64,000 bases of DNA, from positions 742,298 to 806,297 of the forward strand of contig JAGOBH010000002.1 in the NCBI GenBank assembly GCA_017983495.1, written 5' to 3'. The stretch comes from Pyrinomonadaceae bacterium. GTDB taxonomy: Bacteria; Acidobacteriota; Blastocatellia; Pyrinomonadales; Pyrinomonadaceae. A model generated the notes under the pieces. It searched no databases and was not told where the DNA came from. It saw only the letters and a program-made list of their open reading frames with translations. Of the stretch, positions 26,822 to 35,958 are shown piece after piece. The number at the start of each line of letters is the position of its first letter. Position 1 is the first letter of the stretch. Made by a program: the position numbers and the translations under genes.

Positions 26822-27547
26822 ATGAACACTATTCGGACCGCTCTCACCGGCATGCTATTGATGATCTTTTGCGTTTCGTGCGAGACCGGTCCGGACTTGT
26901 CGAACGTCAACAAGACGCCGACTCCCGACAGATCGGCACCGCCGACCGAGCAGGAACTGTCGGGCGTTTACAGCGTCGAGGGTGCCAATGAGAACAGCGG
27001 GGCGAGGTTTGACGGAACGTTGACGGTCGAGAACGCCGAGTCGGGCTATCGCTTCAAATGGCAGACGTCGAAGGGCAATTACAACGGTGTCGGCGTGCAG
27101 CTCGGCGACGCGGTCGCCGTCACATACGCAAAGGGCTCTGACGGCAAGGATTGCGGCGTGGCGTTGTACAAGATCTCAAGCGATGGCGTGCTCGACGGCC
27201 GTGTCGCGACGTGGGGCGAATACACATTTGGCACCGAGCGGGCTACGCGAGTCGAGGGCAGCAATTTTGACGGAAAATACAAGGTCACCGGCACACGCAA
27301 CTACGGCAAACAGTACGAAGGCTCGATCGACGTGACGCGAAACGGCAGCGGATATCAGTTCGACTGGAACACCGGCGGGCGTTCGACCGGATTCGGCATC
27401 TGGCGAGGCGATCGAGCCGCGATCGGGTTTGGCGGCTATCAGTGCTCATTCATGCTCTACAAGGTCGAAGCGGGCGGCAAACTCGAAGGACGATGGGGAA
27501 GCCAGCGTTCGGTCGGTTTTGGGACCGAAACAGCTAAACGGCAGTAG
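26822..27547 (+). CDS. Paralogous lipoprotein with two repeats
   Basis: About 241 residues. The lipobox IFCVSC puts the acylated Cys at residue 20 if the ATG at 26822 is used. An in-frame ATG at 26804 would add six residues, and neither has a good ribosome site. The two repeats (from GVYSVEGAN and GKYKVTGTR) align with those of the preceding gene, including YNGVGVQLGD and STGFGIWRGD. The pair arose by tandem duplication on top of an older internal duplication. Function unknown. Confidence 0.78.
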   Translation: MNTIRTALTGMLLMIFCVSCETGPDLSNVNKTPTPDRSAPPTEQELSGVYSVEGANENSGARFDGTLTVENAESGYRFKWQTSKGNYNGVGVQLGDAVAVTYAKGSDGKDCGVALYKISSDGVLDGRVATWGEYTFGTERATRVEGSNFDGKYKVTGTRNYGKQYEGSIDVTRNGSGYQFDWNTGGRSTGFGIWRGDRAAIGFGGYQCSFMLYKVEAGGKLEGRWGSQRSVGFGTETAKRQ

Positions 27548-28393
27548 TCAGTGTTTCGACAATTTGTCTTTCATTATCCGAACTACCAGCCACTGATCAC
27601 TATCTAATCTAAATAACAGCACGATTTGCTCGCCGCCTTCATGCGCCGGCGGAAGCTCTTCGTTGAATTTGATCTCGGCAACAAAAACGTGTGCCATTCC
27701 GCCCGTTGCCGTGGATATTCCGGTATCACGCGTCCGAACTCCGGTCAGAACATCTGTCTCCCATTTTGCGTTTGCGTCAATATGCCTGACAAACCGCTGT
27801 CCGCTGAAATCGCGAGCCTCGTCAACCGTACCATTCGGCAGATCCATATTGTGTTCGACCCACGTTTCGTGCTCAGCGGGCATCGAGACCTCAATAACTT
27901 CGGCTCCGGCGTCTGCGTAGAGCACTCGGTGGCGGATCTCGGGCGGCTGCAGCACGCAATCGCCCGTTTCGAGCCAGAACGGCGGTCCCTGGTCCTCGTA
28001 AACGACCCGGATCCGACCTTTTTTGCAGTAGATCATCTGAAAATCGATCTTGTGATAATGAACGTAATCGGGCACTTCGCCGCCCGCAGTTAACCTAATA
28101 TGCGAAGCAATAAGTTTGCCGTCCATTCGTCCGGGAATTAGGTCGCGGTACTCCATGCCGGCCCGGCCGACGATCCAGTCGTTCGGAGTCCCGGCTTTAG
28201 GCGGCATCTCGTCTGGCGTGGGCCGGCTAAAGCCGGGACTCCGAACAAGTCGCACGCTTTCGCCGTCCACTGTCATGAATGCCTCGCGAGGATCGTCGGC
28301 GGGAAAGATCATTTCGAGGCGAAAGCCGCGTGCCTTGTACTCGTCGATCGTCTCGTCGAGATTCTCGCATGGCACCAGATCAACCTCAGGCAT
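27548..28393 (-). CDS. VOC-like plus cupin two-domain protein
   Basis: About 281 residues. Residues 1-48 look like half of a glyoxalase/VOC domain (DLVPCENLDETIDEYKARGF). The rest is a cupin with the metal-binding pattern around YVHYHKIDFQMIYC and a second half with HRVLYADAGAEVIEV. Between them, residues about 49-71 are encoded by a 66-base palindrome. The ATG at 28393 lies just after the upstream gene's stop and is preferred to the GTG at 28417, which would overlap it. It is the last gene of the OsmC-pirin-small protein-cupin run. Substrate unknown. Confidence 0.8.
   Translation of the reverse strand: MPEVDLVPCENLDETIDEYKARGFRLEMIFPADDPREAFMTVDGESVRLVRSPGFSRPTPDEMPPKAGTPNDWIVGRAGMEYRDLIPGRMDGKLIASHIRLTAGGEVPDYVHYHKIDFQMIYCKKGRIRVVYEDQGPPFWLETGDCVLQPPEIRHRVLYADAGAEVIEVSMPAEHETWVEHNMDLPNGTVDEARDFSGQRFVRHIDANAKWETDVLTGVRTRDTGISTATGGMAHVFVAEIKFNEELPPAHEGGEQIVLLFRLDSDQWLVVRIMKDKLSKH
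28181..28246. repeat. 66-bp palindromic element inside the cupin gene
   Basis: The 24-base arms 28181-28204 and 28223-28246 are complementary with one mismatch around an 18-base centre. The outer core is GGAGTCCCGGCTTTAG. The element is 66 bases, exactly 22 codons, and keeps the reading frame, encoding VRSPGFSRPT...PKAGTPN. Confidence 0.92.
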
Positions 28394-28395
28394 CC

Positions 28396-28689
28396 TTATT
28401 TCCAGTTTTTCTTCCACACGGTTCGGGTATCTTCGTTGAGCAGCGAGCGGCGAAAGGGGATGTTATTGAGGATCTTGGTCATCAGAAAATCCCAGTCGCG
28501 GTACGGGTAGTCTTTGAAACGGTCAAAACGGATCATCCCGAACTCCGTCTCGTCGTCATTGCGAAAATAGAGCTCACGCGGTTCGTCGCCGCCCTTTGGG
28601 GCTTCGAAATAGCGCGTGACGAAATGCCAGCGTACCTTGTTGCGGTCAAACCGTTTCGCCCGGTGATATGTCCATTCGTCACGAATCAT
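28396..28689 (-). CDS. Small hypothetical protein in the pirin operon
   Basis: A 97-residue soluble protein starting MIRDEWTYHRAKRFDRNKVR, rich in aromatic and charged residues. Its ATG overlaps the pirin TGA (ATGA), so it is translationally coupled. A longer frame upstream would run inside the pirin gene and is not used. I do not recognise a family. It sits two bases before the cupin start. Confidence 0.75.
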   Translation of the reverse strand: MIRDEWTYHRAKRFDRNKVRWHFVTRYFEAPKGGDEPRELYFRNDDETEFGMIRFDRFKDYPYRDWDFLMTKILNNIPFRRSLLNEDTRTVWKKNWK

Positions 28690-29540
28690 GGTGTAGTTGT
28701 AAATTTCCTGTATTTGGTAACGGGCGGGAATTTGCCGTCTTCCCAATCTAGAGCCGCCTGTTTGGCTTCGCCGACGGTGTCGGTGATGAAATTCCAGTAA
28801 ATAACGGTCGGTTCGGGCAGCGTTTCGCCGCCAAATATGACAAAACGGGCACCGCCCACCGACTCGAACCGAAACGCGTCGCCCGCCGTCAGCAACGCCT
28901 GATCGTGCCGGCCGATCGTCTGGCCATCGACCGTGATCGAGCCCTCGCAGACGTAAACGGCGAGTTCATGGCCAGCTTCGACCGCAAATTCCGCATTTCC
29001 GCCATCGGCGGCGGTCACGTCGAGATACGTTAATTCCTGATAAGTCGGGATCGGTGAAACGATGTCGCCACATTTGCCCGCAAGCACCTTTACCGAACAA
29101 CCACCAAGATCCATCACCGGCAGCGAATCGCTCGTGAAATGATCGAACGCCGGCTCGACCTTGCGTTGACCGTGCGGCAGACCGACCCAACTTTGCAGGC
29201 CGTGCATCCGCGATTGCGGCGTGGCGACCTGTTCGGCGTGAGTTATGCCGCGGCCGGCGGTCATCCAGTTAACTGCACCGGGCGAAATGGTTTCCTGATT
29301 ATCGAGCGAATCGGTATGAAGCACTTCGCCCTCAAACAGGTAAGTGACCGTCTGAAGCCCGATGTGCGGATGCGGCGGCACGTCAAACATCTCGGGCGTG
29401 ACATTTTCGTGATCAAAATGATCGAGAAATACAAAACCGCCGACCCGACGAAGCTCACGCCGCGGCAGAGCACGATAGACCACGAAATCGCCCGGCAAAA
29501 ACGATTCGGCGGCAGGCAAGATCATCTCAACGGTTCTCAT
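28686..29540 (-). CDS. Pirin family protein
   Basis: A 284-residue bicupin of the pirin family. Iron-binding motifs are PHPHIGLQTVTYLFEGEVLH (two His, then Glu/His) and the conserved AGRGITHAE. Some pirins have quercetin dioxygenase activity, while others act as redox-sensitive regulators. The substrate here is unknown. The start overlaps the end of the OsmC gene by 14 bases and the stop overlaps the next start, giving a tight operon that suggests a shared oxidative or detoxification role. Confidence 0.93.
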   Translation of the reverse strand: MRTVEMILPAAESFLPGDFVVYRALPRRELRRVGGFVFLDHFDHENVTPEMFDVPPHPHIGLQTVTYLFEGEVLHTDSLDNQETISPGAVNWMTAGRGITHAEQVATPQSRMHGLQSWVGLPHGQRKVEPAFDHFTSDSLPVMDLGGCSVKVLAGKCGDIVSPIPTYQELTYLDVTAADGGNAEFAVEAGHELAVYVCEGSITVDGQTIGRHDQALLTAGDAFRFESVGGARFVIFGGETLPEPTVIYWNFITDTVGEAKQAALDWEDGKFPPVTKYRKFTTTP

Positions 29541-30006
29541 CAGTTGAGATCTCCTTTACAACTACCGCTGTTTTAATGGAATTTGCGATGTAACAGCCCT
29601 CGTGCGCCGCGTGGTGCAGTTGGGCAAGTTCGTCGGGCGTCGGTTCACGATCACCGATCCAGACGATCTGCGGGTCGAGCGTGATGGTCGAAACCCATTG
29701 CTTGCCCTCAGCCGTAGCCGTCATTTCACCGACGGCATTATCCTCATACGATCCGACATTAAATCCGGCCTTTGCCGCCAAATACAGAAACGTCAGCATA
29801 TGGCACGAAGACGCCGAAGCGACCAAAGCCTCCTCAGGGTCAACCGCGGCCTCAACAGAGAACCTCGGCACGACCTGCGGTGAACTCGACGCCGGTACGC
29901 TCACTCCACCGTCGAACGACCACTCGTGCCCGCGTGAATATCGGTTTTTGGTGAACGTCTCGGGAGAATCGCTTTTCCAGGTGATCTTGGCGGTGTAGAT
30001 AGACAT
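29527..30006 (-). CDS. OsmC family peroxiredoxin
   Basis: A 159-residue protein of the OsmC/Ohr family that reduces organic hydroperoxides using two Cys residues. The first is in SCHMLTFLYLAAKAGF near 68 and the second in HEGCYIANSI near 142. The substrate-site segment AAVDPEEALVASASSCHML is typical. It is the first gene of the operon with pirin, a small unknown and a cupin. This grouping supports protection against oxidised or electrophilic compounds. Confidence 0.93.
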   Translation of the reverse strand: MSIYTAKITWKSDSPETFTKNRYSRGHEWSFDGGVSVPASSSPQVVPRFSVEAAVDPEEALVASASSCHMLTFLYLAAKAGFNVGSYEDNAVGEMTATAEGKQWVSTITLDPQIVWIGDREPTPDELAQLHHAAHEGCYIANSIKTAVVVKEISTDENR

Positions 30007-30128
30007 ATATTGACCGTCAGAACTCGACGCATATTGCGTGTACTATTTTTCTTGATAGACAAGTTTAACTGATTGGTATATTTCTTTAAACACAAAATCA
30101 TCGTTCCTTTCGGCATAATTTCAAATAT

Positions 30129-31532
30129 ATGAGACTTCGAATGGCTCCGGTACTCACGATATTGCTCGTTTGTCTGATCACGACGGTTCGTGCCGATCCG
30201 CTTGACGAGTTTGTTCGCGAAACGATGCTCAAGCGAAAAATACCCGGGTTGTCCATTGCGGTGATTCGCGACGGCAAGGTGGTCAGGGCGGCCGGGTATG
30301 GATTTGCCAATCTGGAACTCAAAACGCCTGCGAGCAAAGACTCGGTCTATGAGATCGGCTCGATCTCCAAGCAGTTTGCGTCCGAGGCCTTGATGCTGCT
30401 GGTCGAGGACGGCAAGATCCGGCTAGACGACCCGATCAGAAAGTACCTACCGGCTAATGCACCCGAGAGCTGGGACAAGATAACGGTCAGAAACCTCCTG
30501 AATCACACCACGGGGCTGAAAGACTGGACCGAGATCAAGGAGTTTTCCTATCGACGCGAATATTCGGCAGAGGAATTTGTCGATCTGGTCAGGCCGTTTC
30601 CGCTGCAATTTCAGCCTAATGACAACTGGCTCTACTCAAATACAAATCTGCCACTGATCGGCATTATCGTCGAACGCGCGAGCGGGAAATCGTTCGAAGA
30701 GTTCGTCACAGAGCGGATCATCAAACCGCTTGCTCTGCCGACGATCCGGTTCAAACATCAGGAAGATGTCGTTGCCGAACGGGCGTCAGGGTATGTATTG
30801 CGAAACGATACGTGGAAGAACGGCGAGCCGTTTCGACCAAAGGTCATTGCGGCGAGCGGCGGCATACTGGCGAGCGCGGTCGATCTGGCAAAATGGTGGG
30901 AAGCCGTGCTCAACGGCCATGTAGTAAAGCAAGCGAGCCTGGATCAAATGCTGACGCCCGCGAAACTGAACGATGGCAGGACGGTCGCACACGGTTTTGC
31001 ATTCTTTATCGACACGTTTGGCGGACATAAGGTGATCCAGCATTTTGGTTCGACCGTCGGCGGATTTGGCAGCATCGTCAAGTGTTATCCAAAAGAACGA
31101 GTCACGGTCGCGGTCATCGGCAATCTTGAGGATGGCGGTTTTGGTACGGAATATATCGCCAAACGCGTCGCCGATATCTATGTTCCGGGTTCGTACGTCG
31201 GCGGTCTGCGGGAAGTTAACGATCCTGCGCAAAGAGAGCGTTCTTTACAGATTCTAAAAGCCATTGCCGCCGGCCAGTCATCACCGGAAATGTCGGCAAA
31301 TTTTGCCGCAAAGGTCAGCGACGCTTTTCGCACACAACTCGCCGACAACCTGAAACAGATGACGTCCTTCGCCTATCTTGGCAGCGAAAAGATCGCCGAA
31401 AACCATTTTGTCCTAGACCCCGCGGCAGCCAAGTTCCAAAGATTCACAATGGTCCTCGCCAACAAAACCATCTACTACAATTTCCGCATGAACAAAGACG
31501 GCAAGATCGGCTGGATCATTTTTGAGGATTAG
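30129..31532 (+). CDS. Secreted beta-lactamase-related serine hydrolase
   Basis: A 467-residue protein with a signal peptide (about 1-22). The class C beta-lactamase/penicillin-binding fold shows SxxK as SISK in YEIGSISKQFASEAL, YxN as YSN in NWLYSNTNLPL, and a C-terminal HxG-like region around IQHFGSTVGGFGS. Such proteins are often esterases or D-amino peptidases rather than true beta-lactamases. A C-terminal domain of about 100 residues follows (from ILKAIAAGQSS). It is a single gene, and the ATG at 30129 gives the best signal peptide. Confidence 0.88.
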   Translation: MRLRMAPVLTILLVCLITTVRADPLDEFVRETMLKRKIPGLSIAVIRDGKVVRAAGYGFANLELKTPASKDSVYEIGSISKQFASEALMLLVEDGKIRLDDPIRKYLPANAPESWDKITVRNLLNHTTGLKDWTEIKEFSYRREYSAEEFVDLVRPFPLQFQPNDNWLYSNTNLPLIGIIVERASGKSFEEFVTERIIKPLALPTIRFKHQEDVVAERASGYVLRNDTWKNGEPFRPKVIAASGGILASAVDLAKWWEAVLNGHVVKQASLDQMLTPAKLNDGRTVAHGFAFFIDTFGGHKVIQHFGSTVGGFGSIVKCYPKERVTVAVIGNLEDGGFGTEYIAKRVADIYVPGSYVGGLREVNDPAQRERSLQILKAIAAGQSSPEMSANFAAKVSDAFRTQLADNLKQMTSFAYLGSEKIAENHFVLDPAAAKFQRFTMVLANKTIYYNFRMNKDGKIGWIIFED

Positions 31533-31580
31533 TACCCTTTACTATATTTGATGATGCGACGTGAATCTGCTTTCGTTCAT

Positions 31581-32237
31581 CTACCAAATCTCTGGTTCCT
31601 TGTCCGGGAGCCACGCGAACCGAAATAGTTCTTTCCAGTCGTAGCCTATTGATGTTGAAAGCGTTGTAGTTCCACCGTCTAGAAGGCGGAAATATTTCTG
31701 ATGAAGCTTTCCGATACAGTCGATGGCTTCATCAAAGTCTGTCCATTTCGGAATGATTGGAGCACCACGCTTGTCCAGATGGGCTATCGCTTTATCGGTA
31801 TAATCACGAACAATCTTTGTTTTTTCGTTGAGTTCCTCTAAATCACTCTTAATAAGTGCAGCGTCAAGGTTATAAGAATTCGCACTAGCAAATTCATTAA
31901 ACACCTCGTTACCAGTTTCCTTGTTTTGCCATTTTTCCAAGAATCGAGAACGTACAATGCAGTTCGGGTTCATTTTCATGCAGGTAAGAAATCTTGAATA
32001 AGATCGTGTGTTTTTATCCTTATCAACAAGAGCCCGAATTGATATTGCCGTAGCCATTCCATACCAGTCGTTTAGGTAATAGGTAAAATGATTATTAAAA
32101 ACTCTCTCGTTCGAAAGTAATATTTCTTGAACATCACGAAAAATCTTGCGACGTGTGTGCAAGTCTAAGACTGTGGCATCCAGTTCCTTAAACCAGTCGT
32201 GTAGTTTTATATAGAGTTGTTCGTCTTGGGAACTCAT
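31581..32237 (-). CDS. Hypothetical protein, AbiU2/HEPN-like
   Basis: A 218-residue mostly helical protein. The layout resembles AbiU2-type HEPN proteins: an N-terminal helix pair, ISIRALVDKDKNTRSYSRFL in the middle, then RDYTDKAIAHLDKR. The family call is tentative and based on general pattern only. The gene is more A+T-rich than its neighbours, which hints at horizontal acquisition. It stands alone, and no partner toxin, antitoxin or defence gene is next to it apart from an 85-residue unknown 97 bases upstream. Confidence 0.55.
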   Translation of the reverse strand: MSSQDEQLYIKLHDWFKELDATVLDLHTRRKIFRDVQEILLSNERVFNNHFTYYLNDWYGMATAISIRALVDKDKNTRSYSRFLTCMKMNPNCIVRSRFLEKWQNKETGNEVFNEFASANSYNLDAALIKSDLEELNEKTKIVRDYTDKAIAHLDKRGAPIIPKWTDFDEAIDCIGKLHQKYFRLLDGGTTTLSTSIGYDWKELFRFAWLPDKEPEIW

Positions 32238-32334
32238 AACATCAGCACTTATTGGCGACGTTTCAAATTCTGGAGTTGAGATTGTATACGACCTCAGACC
32301 AATCTGAACCGATCTGTGAACACGTCAGTGGCAG

Positions 32335-32592
32335 TCAATCAATCTCAATCTCTTCCGGCTGAATATATGCGATTTTTCCGTCTCGCAAGACAACCATTGG
32401 AACGCCAGCTTCTTTGTGCTTTCGACTGGCTTTTTTCATGCCATTCTCGAAAGCAACTCGAAATCTCTCCGTCATTGCGGGACTGGTAAAGCTAAAGTCC
32501 TCACATAAGCCGCCCTTGCCAAGATCGTAGACAGCACTTATGTCGAAATCCTCATCTGCGAGCATTCCTTCGATATCTTCGTCAGTTAACAT
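32335..32592 (-). CDS. Small hypothetical protein downstream of asnS
   Basis: An 85-residue acidic protein. The C-terminal part (RKHKEAGVPMVVLRDGKIAY) resembles a short motif seen in small proteins of the KHKxxGxPxVVxRDGKxxxIxPEE type. It starts four bases after the asnS stop and is probably cotranscribed with it. Function unknown. Confidence 0.65.
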   Translation of the reverse strand: MLTDEDIEGMLADEDFDISAVYDLGKGGLCEDFSFTSPAMTERFRVAFENGMKKASRKHKEAGVPMVVLRDGKIAYIQPEEIEID

Positions 32593-32596
32593 AAAA

Positions 32597-33907
32597 CTAC
32601 GGCCTCAACCTATACAGCATCCTCGGAAACGGAATAGTTTCACGGACGTGTTCGATGCCGGCCATCCAGGCGGTGCAGCGTTCGATGCCCATGCCGAAGC
32701 CGGCGTGCGGCACCGAGCCGTAGCGACGAAGGTCAAGGTACCATTCGAATATTTCCTGCGGCAGATCGTGGTGCTTGAGCTGCTCTTCGAGATACTCGAG
32801 CGAGGTCGCGCGTTCGCCGCCGCCGATGATCTCGCCGTAGCCTTCGGGGGCGAGCAGATCGATGCCGAGTGCACATTCCGGGCGGTCCTTGTCGACCTCA
32901 AAGTAAAATCCTTTGATAGCGGCAGGGAAATGGTGAACAAAAACGGGCTTGCCGTGCTGCGACGACAGATATGTCTCGTCGGGTGCTCCAAAATCGCCAC
33001 CCCATTCGAAATTGTTTTCGAGTTCGCCCTTGGCAAAGCCCTCTTGCAGCATCTTGACGGCATCGTCGTAATGCAGACGCGGGAACGGTGAATTGATCGC
33101 CTCAAGCACGGTCGTGTCGCGGTCGAGCGTCTTCAACTCTTCCTGACGGTCGTTGAGCACGCGTTCGACGATTGAGAGAATGAGGCCTTCGCCAAGGTCC
33201 ATCATGTCTTCGTAGCCGGCATAAGCAACCTCGGGTTCGACCATCCAGAATTCGGTCAAATGGCGGCGTGTCTTTGATTTTTCGGCACGAAACGTCGGGC
33301 CAAAAGCGTACGATTTACCAAAGGCCGCGGCGGTGGCTTCGTTATAGAGCTGGCCGCTCTGCGTCAAATACGCTTTGTCGTCGCCGAAATAGTCGACCTC
33401 AAATAGCGTCGTCGTACCTTCGCACGCGGCCGGCGTAAAGATCGGCGTGTCCGCCAGTGTAAAACCGTTGTTGTCAAAGAAATCGCGGGTCGCCTTGATG
33501 ACCGTGTGGCGGATCTTGAGCACGGCGTGCTGCCGTTTTGACCGGATCCAGAGATGGCGGTTATCCATCAGGAACTCCGTTCCGTGCTCTTTTGGCGTGA
33601 TCGGGTAATCGTGGGCATTCTGGACGACCTCGAGGCCCGTGACATCCAGCTCAACGCCGAGGCTCGAGCGCGTATCTTCTTTGACCGTACCGGTGACGAT
33701 GATCGAGCTTTCCTGCCCGAGCCCGTTTGCCGCTTCGTATATCTCTTCGCTATTCGGCCGAAAAACGACGCACTGAACGATGCCCGTTCCGTCACGCATC
33801 TGCAAAAACACGAGCTTGCCGCTCGAACGCGAGTTATAAAGCCAGCCCTTGAGCGTGACCGATTCGCCAATATGATCTTTTAACTGGTTGATGTATGTCT
33901 GCTTCAT
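32597..33907 (-). CDS. asnS: Asparaginyl-tRNA synthetase
   Basis: A 436-residue class IIb synthetase that charges tRNA-Asn. The N-terminal OB-fold anticodon-binding domain ([20 protein letters not shown]) is followed by the catalytic core: motif 2 around [22 protein letters not shown] and motif 3 [15 protein letters not shown]. The segment [12 protein letters not shown] then [11 protein letters not shown] fits AsnRS. The ATG at 33907 is chosen because it starts at the usual [13 protein letters not shown]-terminus. A frame extending to 33955 adds 16 unrelated residues. Confidence 0.93.
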   Translation of the reverse strand: MKQTYINQLKDHIGESVTLKGWLYNSRSSGKLVFLQMRDGTGIVQCVVFRPNSEEIYEAANGLGQESSIIVTGTVKEDTRSSLGVELDVTGLEVVQNAHDYPITPKEHGTEFLMDNRHLWIRSKRQHAVLKIRHTVIKATRDFFDNNGFTLADTPIFTPAACEGTTTLFEVDYFGDDKAYLTQSGQLYNEATAAAFGKSYAFGPTFRAEKSKTRRHLTEFWMVEPEVAYAGYEDMMDLGEGLILSIVERVLNDRQEELKTLDRDTTVLEAINSPFPRLHYDDAVKMLQEGFAKGELENNFEWGGDFGAPDETYLSSQHGKPVFVHHFPAAIKGFYFEVDKDRPECALGIDLLAPEGYGEIIGGGERATSLEYLEEQLKHHDLPQEIFEWYLDLRRYGSVPHAGFGMGIERCTAWMAGIEHVRETIPFPRMLYRLRP

Positions 33908-34018
33908 ATATAAGGTTGCAAAACTAGATTCTAAAGGAAATCGCGGCCTTAACAAAACAAAACGGGCGTTTGTTTGACATTAACTCTGGCAATTAGCAGA
34001 CTTGGGGGATACACCAAT

Positions 34019-35935
34019 ATGGCAGACGAGAAAAAAAAGAAAAAGGTCAATTACGCCAGCGCGTGGGCTGAGGCGCGGAAGATAATCTGGAACGCCCGCT
34101 GGCGGCTGTTGATCGGGAGCGTTTTGCTGCTAATTTCGCGTCTGGCCAGCATGGTCCTGCCGGCGTCGACCAAGTATATCGGCGACGAGGTTTTCACGAA
34201 CCGCAATTACGGCATGCTCAAATGGATCGCACTCGCGATCGGCGTATCGGCGCTCGTTCAGGGCGTGACGGGATTCGCTTTGTCACAGATCCTCGGGGTG
34301 GCGGCACAGCGGGCGATCACCGAGATGCGAAAGCGTGTGCAGACGCATATCGAACGATTGCCGATCTCGTATTTTGATTCGACACAGAGCGGACAGTTGA
34401 TCTCCCGGATCATGAACGACGCGGACGGCATACGCAATCTCGTCGGCACCGGCCTCGGGCAACTGCTCGGCAGTTTTGTGACGGCGACGATCTCGATCGG
34501 GGTGCTGTTTTACATCAATTGGCAGCTGACTACGGCAACGATGGTCGTGCTGATACTGTTCGGAGCGACGTTGATGTACGCGTTCAAGATACTGCGGCCG
34601 ATATTTCGCGAACGTAACGTCATCAATGCCGAGGTCACCGGCCGTTTGGGCGAGAGCCTCGGCGGCATCCGAATCGTCAAGGCATATACCGCCGAGAAAC
34701 GCGAAGAACTTTCGTTCGCACGCGGTGCTCATAAGCTGTTTCGCAATATCGCCAAATCCGTGACCGGAGTTTCGGCCATCTCGTCGTTTTCGGCCGTACT
34801 GATCGGCGCGGTCGCGGTGGTAATGATCATCATTGGCGGCAACGCGGTGCAGGCGAATGCGATGACGCTCGGCGATTTTCTGATGTACATCTCGTTTACT
34901 TTCCTGCTCGCGATGCCGGTATTCGAACTGACCGCGATCGGGACGCAGATCACCGAAGCGTTGGCCGGTCTCGACCGCATTCGAGAAGTGATGTCGATGA
35001 CCACCGAGGACGAAGAAGATGCCGAAAAGGCCCCGCTCGGCGACATTCGCGGTACGATCGAATTTGATGATGTGCATTTCGAATACGATCCGGGCGTGCC
35101 GGTGCTGAAGGGAATCAGCTTTTACTCCGAGGCCGGGACGACGACGGCTCTCGTCGGTTCGTCGGGGTCCGGGAAATCGACGATCCTGTCGTTGGTGTTG
35201 AATTTTATTCAACCGACGCGGAGTTCGGATACTCCTGTCCGCATGGAGGAAAAGGACGTTCTCGCCGAAGGAACCGGCGATGCGGACAAGAGTGTCCGCT
35301 CTCCGGGTACGATCAAGATCGACGGTAAGGACCTGCAGTCGGTCAAGCTGCGTGATTATCGCAAGCATCTGGGCGTAGTGCTACAGGATAATTTTCTGTT
35401 TGACGGCACGATATTCGACAACATTCGGTTTTCTAACCCCGAGGCCAATCTCGACGAGATCAAGGCGGTCTGTAAGGTAGCAAACGCGGACGAATTTATC
35501 GAGAAATTTCCCAATGGTTATGATACGATCGTCGGCGAACGCGGCGTCAAGCTGTCGGGCGGCCAGCGGCAGCGTATCGCGATCGCCCGGGCGTTGCTGG
35601 CAAATCCGCGGATACTGATCCTGGACGAGGCGACATCAAGTCTCGACAGCGAGTCGGAATCGCTGATACAGGAAGGGCTGAACCGCCTAAGACAAGGGCG
35701 AACGACCTTTGTCATCGCTCACCGCCTGTCGACGATCCGTAGTGCCGATCAGATCCTGGTGATCGAGGCCGGCGAGGTGCTCGAACGCGGCAACCACGAC
35801 GAGCTCATCGCTCAGGATGGCCGCTACAAGCAGCTTTACGACAAGCAGTACCGATTTGAGCAGAATCTATTCGTAAATCCGGGCGAGGATTTTACCGGAA
35901 AGATCGAAGAAACGCTCGCAAAAACTAAGCTATAG
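34019..35935 (+). CDS. ABC exporter (fused permease and ATPase)
   Basis: A 638-residue half-transporter of the lipid A/drug exporter (MsbA-like) type. Six membrane helices (about 25-320) are followed by the ATPase domain from about 345. Walker A is GSSGSGKST near 380, the signature LSGGQRQR, Walker B ILILDEA, and the H-loop FVIAHRLS. Between FIQPTR and GTIKIDG, where relatives continue directly, there is an extra stretch of about 28 residues encoded by an inverted repeat. GGGGGA supports the ATG at 34019. It should work as a homodimer in the inner membrane, with unknown substrate. Confidence 0.93.
   Translation: MADEKKKKKVNYASAWAEARKIIWNARWRLLIGSVLLLISRLASMVLPASTKYIGDEVFTNRNYGMLKWIALAIGVSALVQGVTGFALSQILGVAAQRAITEMRKRVQTHIERLPISYFDSTQSGQLISRIMNDADGIRNLVGTGLGQLLGSFVTATISIGVLFYINWQLTTATMVVLILFGATLMYAFKILRPIFRERNVINAEVTGRLGESLGGIRIVKAYTAEKREELSFARGAHKLFRNIAKSVTGVSAISSFSAVLIGAVAVVMIIIGGNAVQANAMTLGDFLMYISFTFLLAMPVFELTAIGTQITEALAGLDRIREVMSMTTEDEEDAEKAPLGDIRGTIEFDDVHFEYDPGVPVLKGISFYSEAGTTTALVGSSGSGKSTILSLVLNFIQPTRSSDTPVRMEEKDVLAEGTGDADKSVRSPGTIKIDGKDLQSVKLRDYRKHLGVVLQDNFLFDGTIFDNIRFSNPEANLDEIKAVCKVANADEFIEKFPNGYDTIVGERGVKLSGGQRQRIAIARALLANPRILILDEATSSLDSESESLIQEGLNRLRQGRTTFVIAHRLSTIRSADQILVIEAGEVLERGNHDELIAQDGRYKQLYDKQYRFEQNLFVNPGEDFTGKIEETLAKTKL
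35226..35298. repeat. Inverted repeat inserted in the ABC exporter ATPase domain
   Basis: The 19-base arms 35226-35244 and 35280-35298 are complementary with two mismatches. The right arm holds GCGGACAAGAGTGTCCGC, which recurs at 22606 in the UbiD-family gene. The insert is in frame and encodes acidic, polar sequence including ADKSVRSP. Confidence 0.88.
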
Positions 35936-35958
35936 GATAAGGAGAATATAGATAAGAT

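Noticed and set aside
30129..31532. True beta-lactamase resistance gene
   Set aside because: SxxK and YxN are shared by many esterases and peptidases of this fold, and the extra C-terminal domain fits that broader group.
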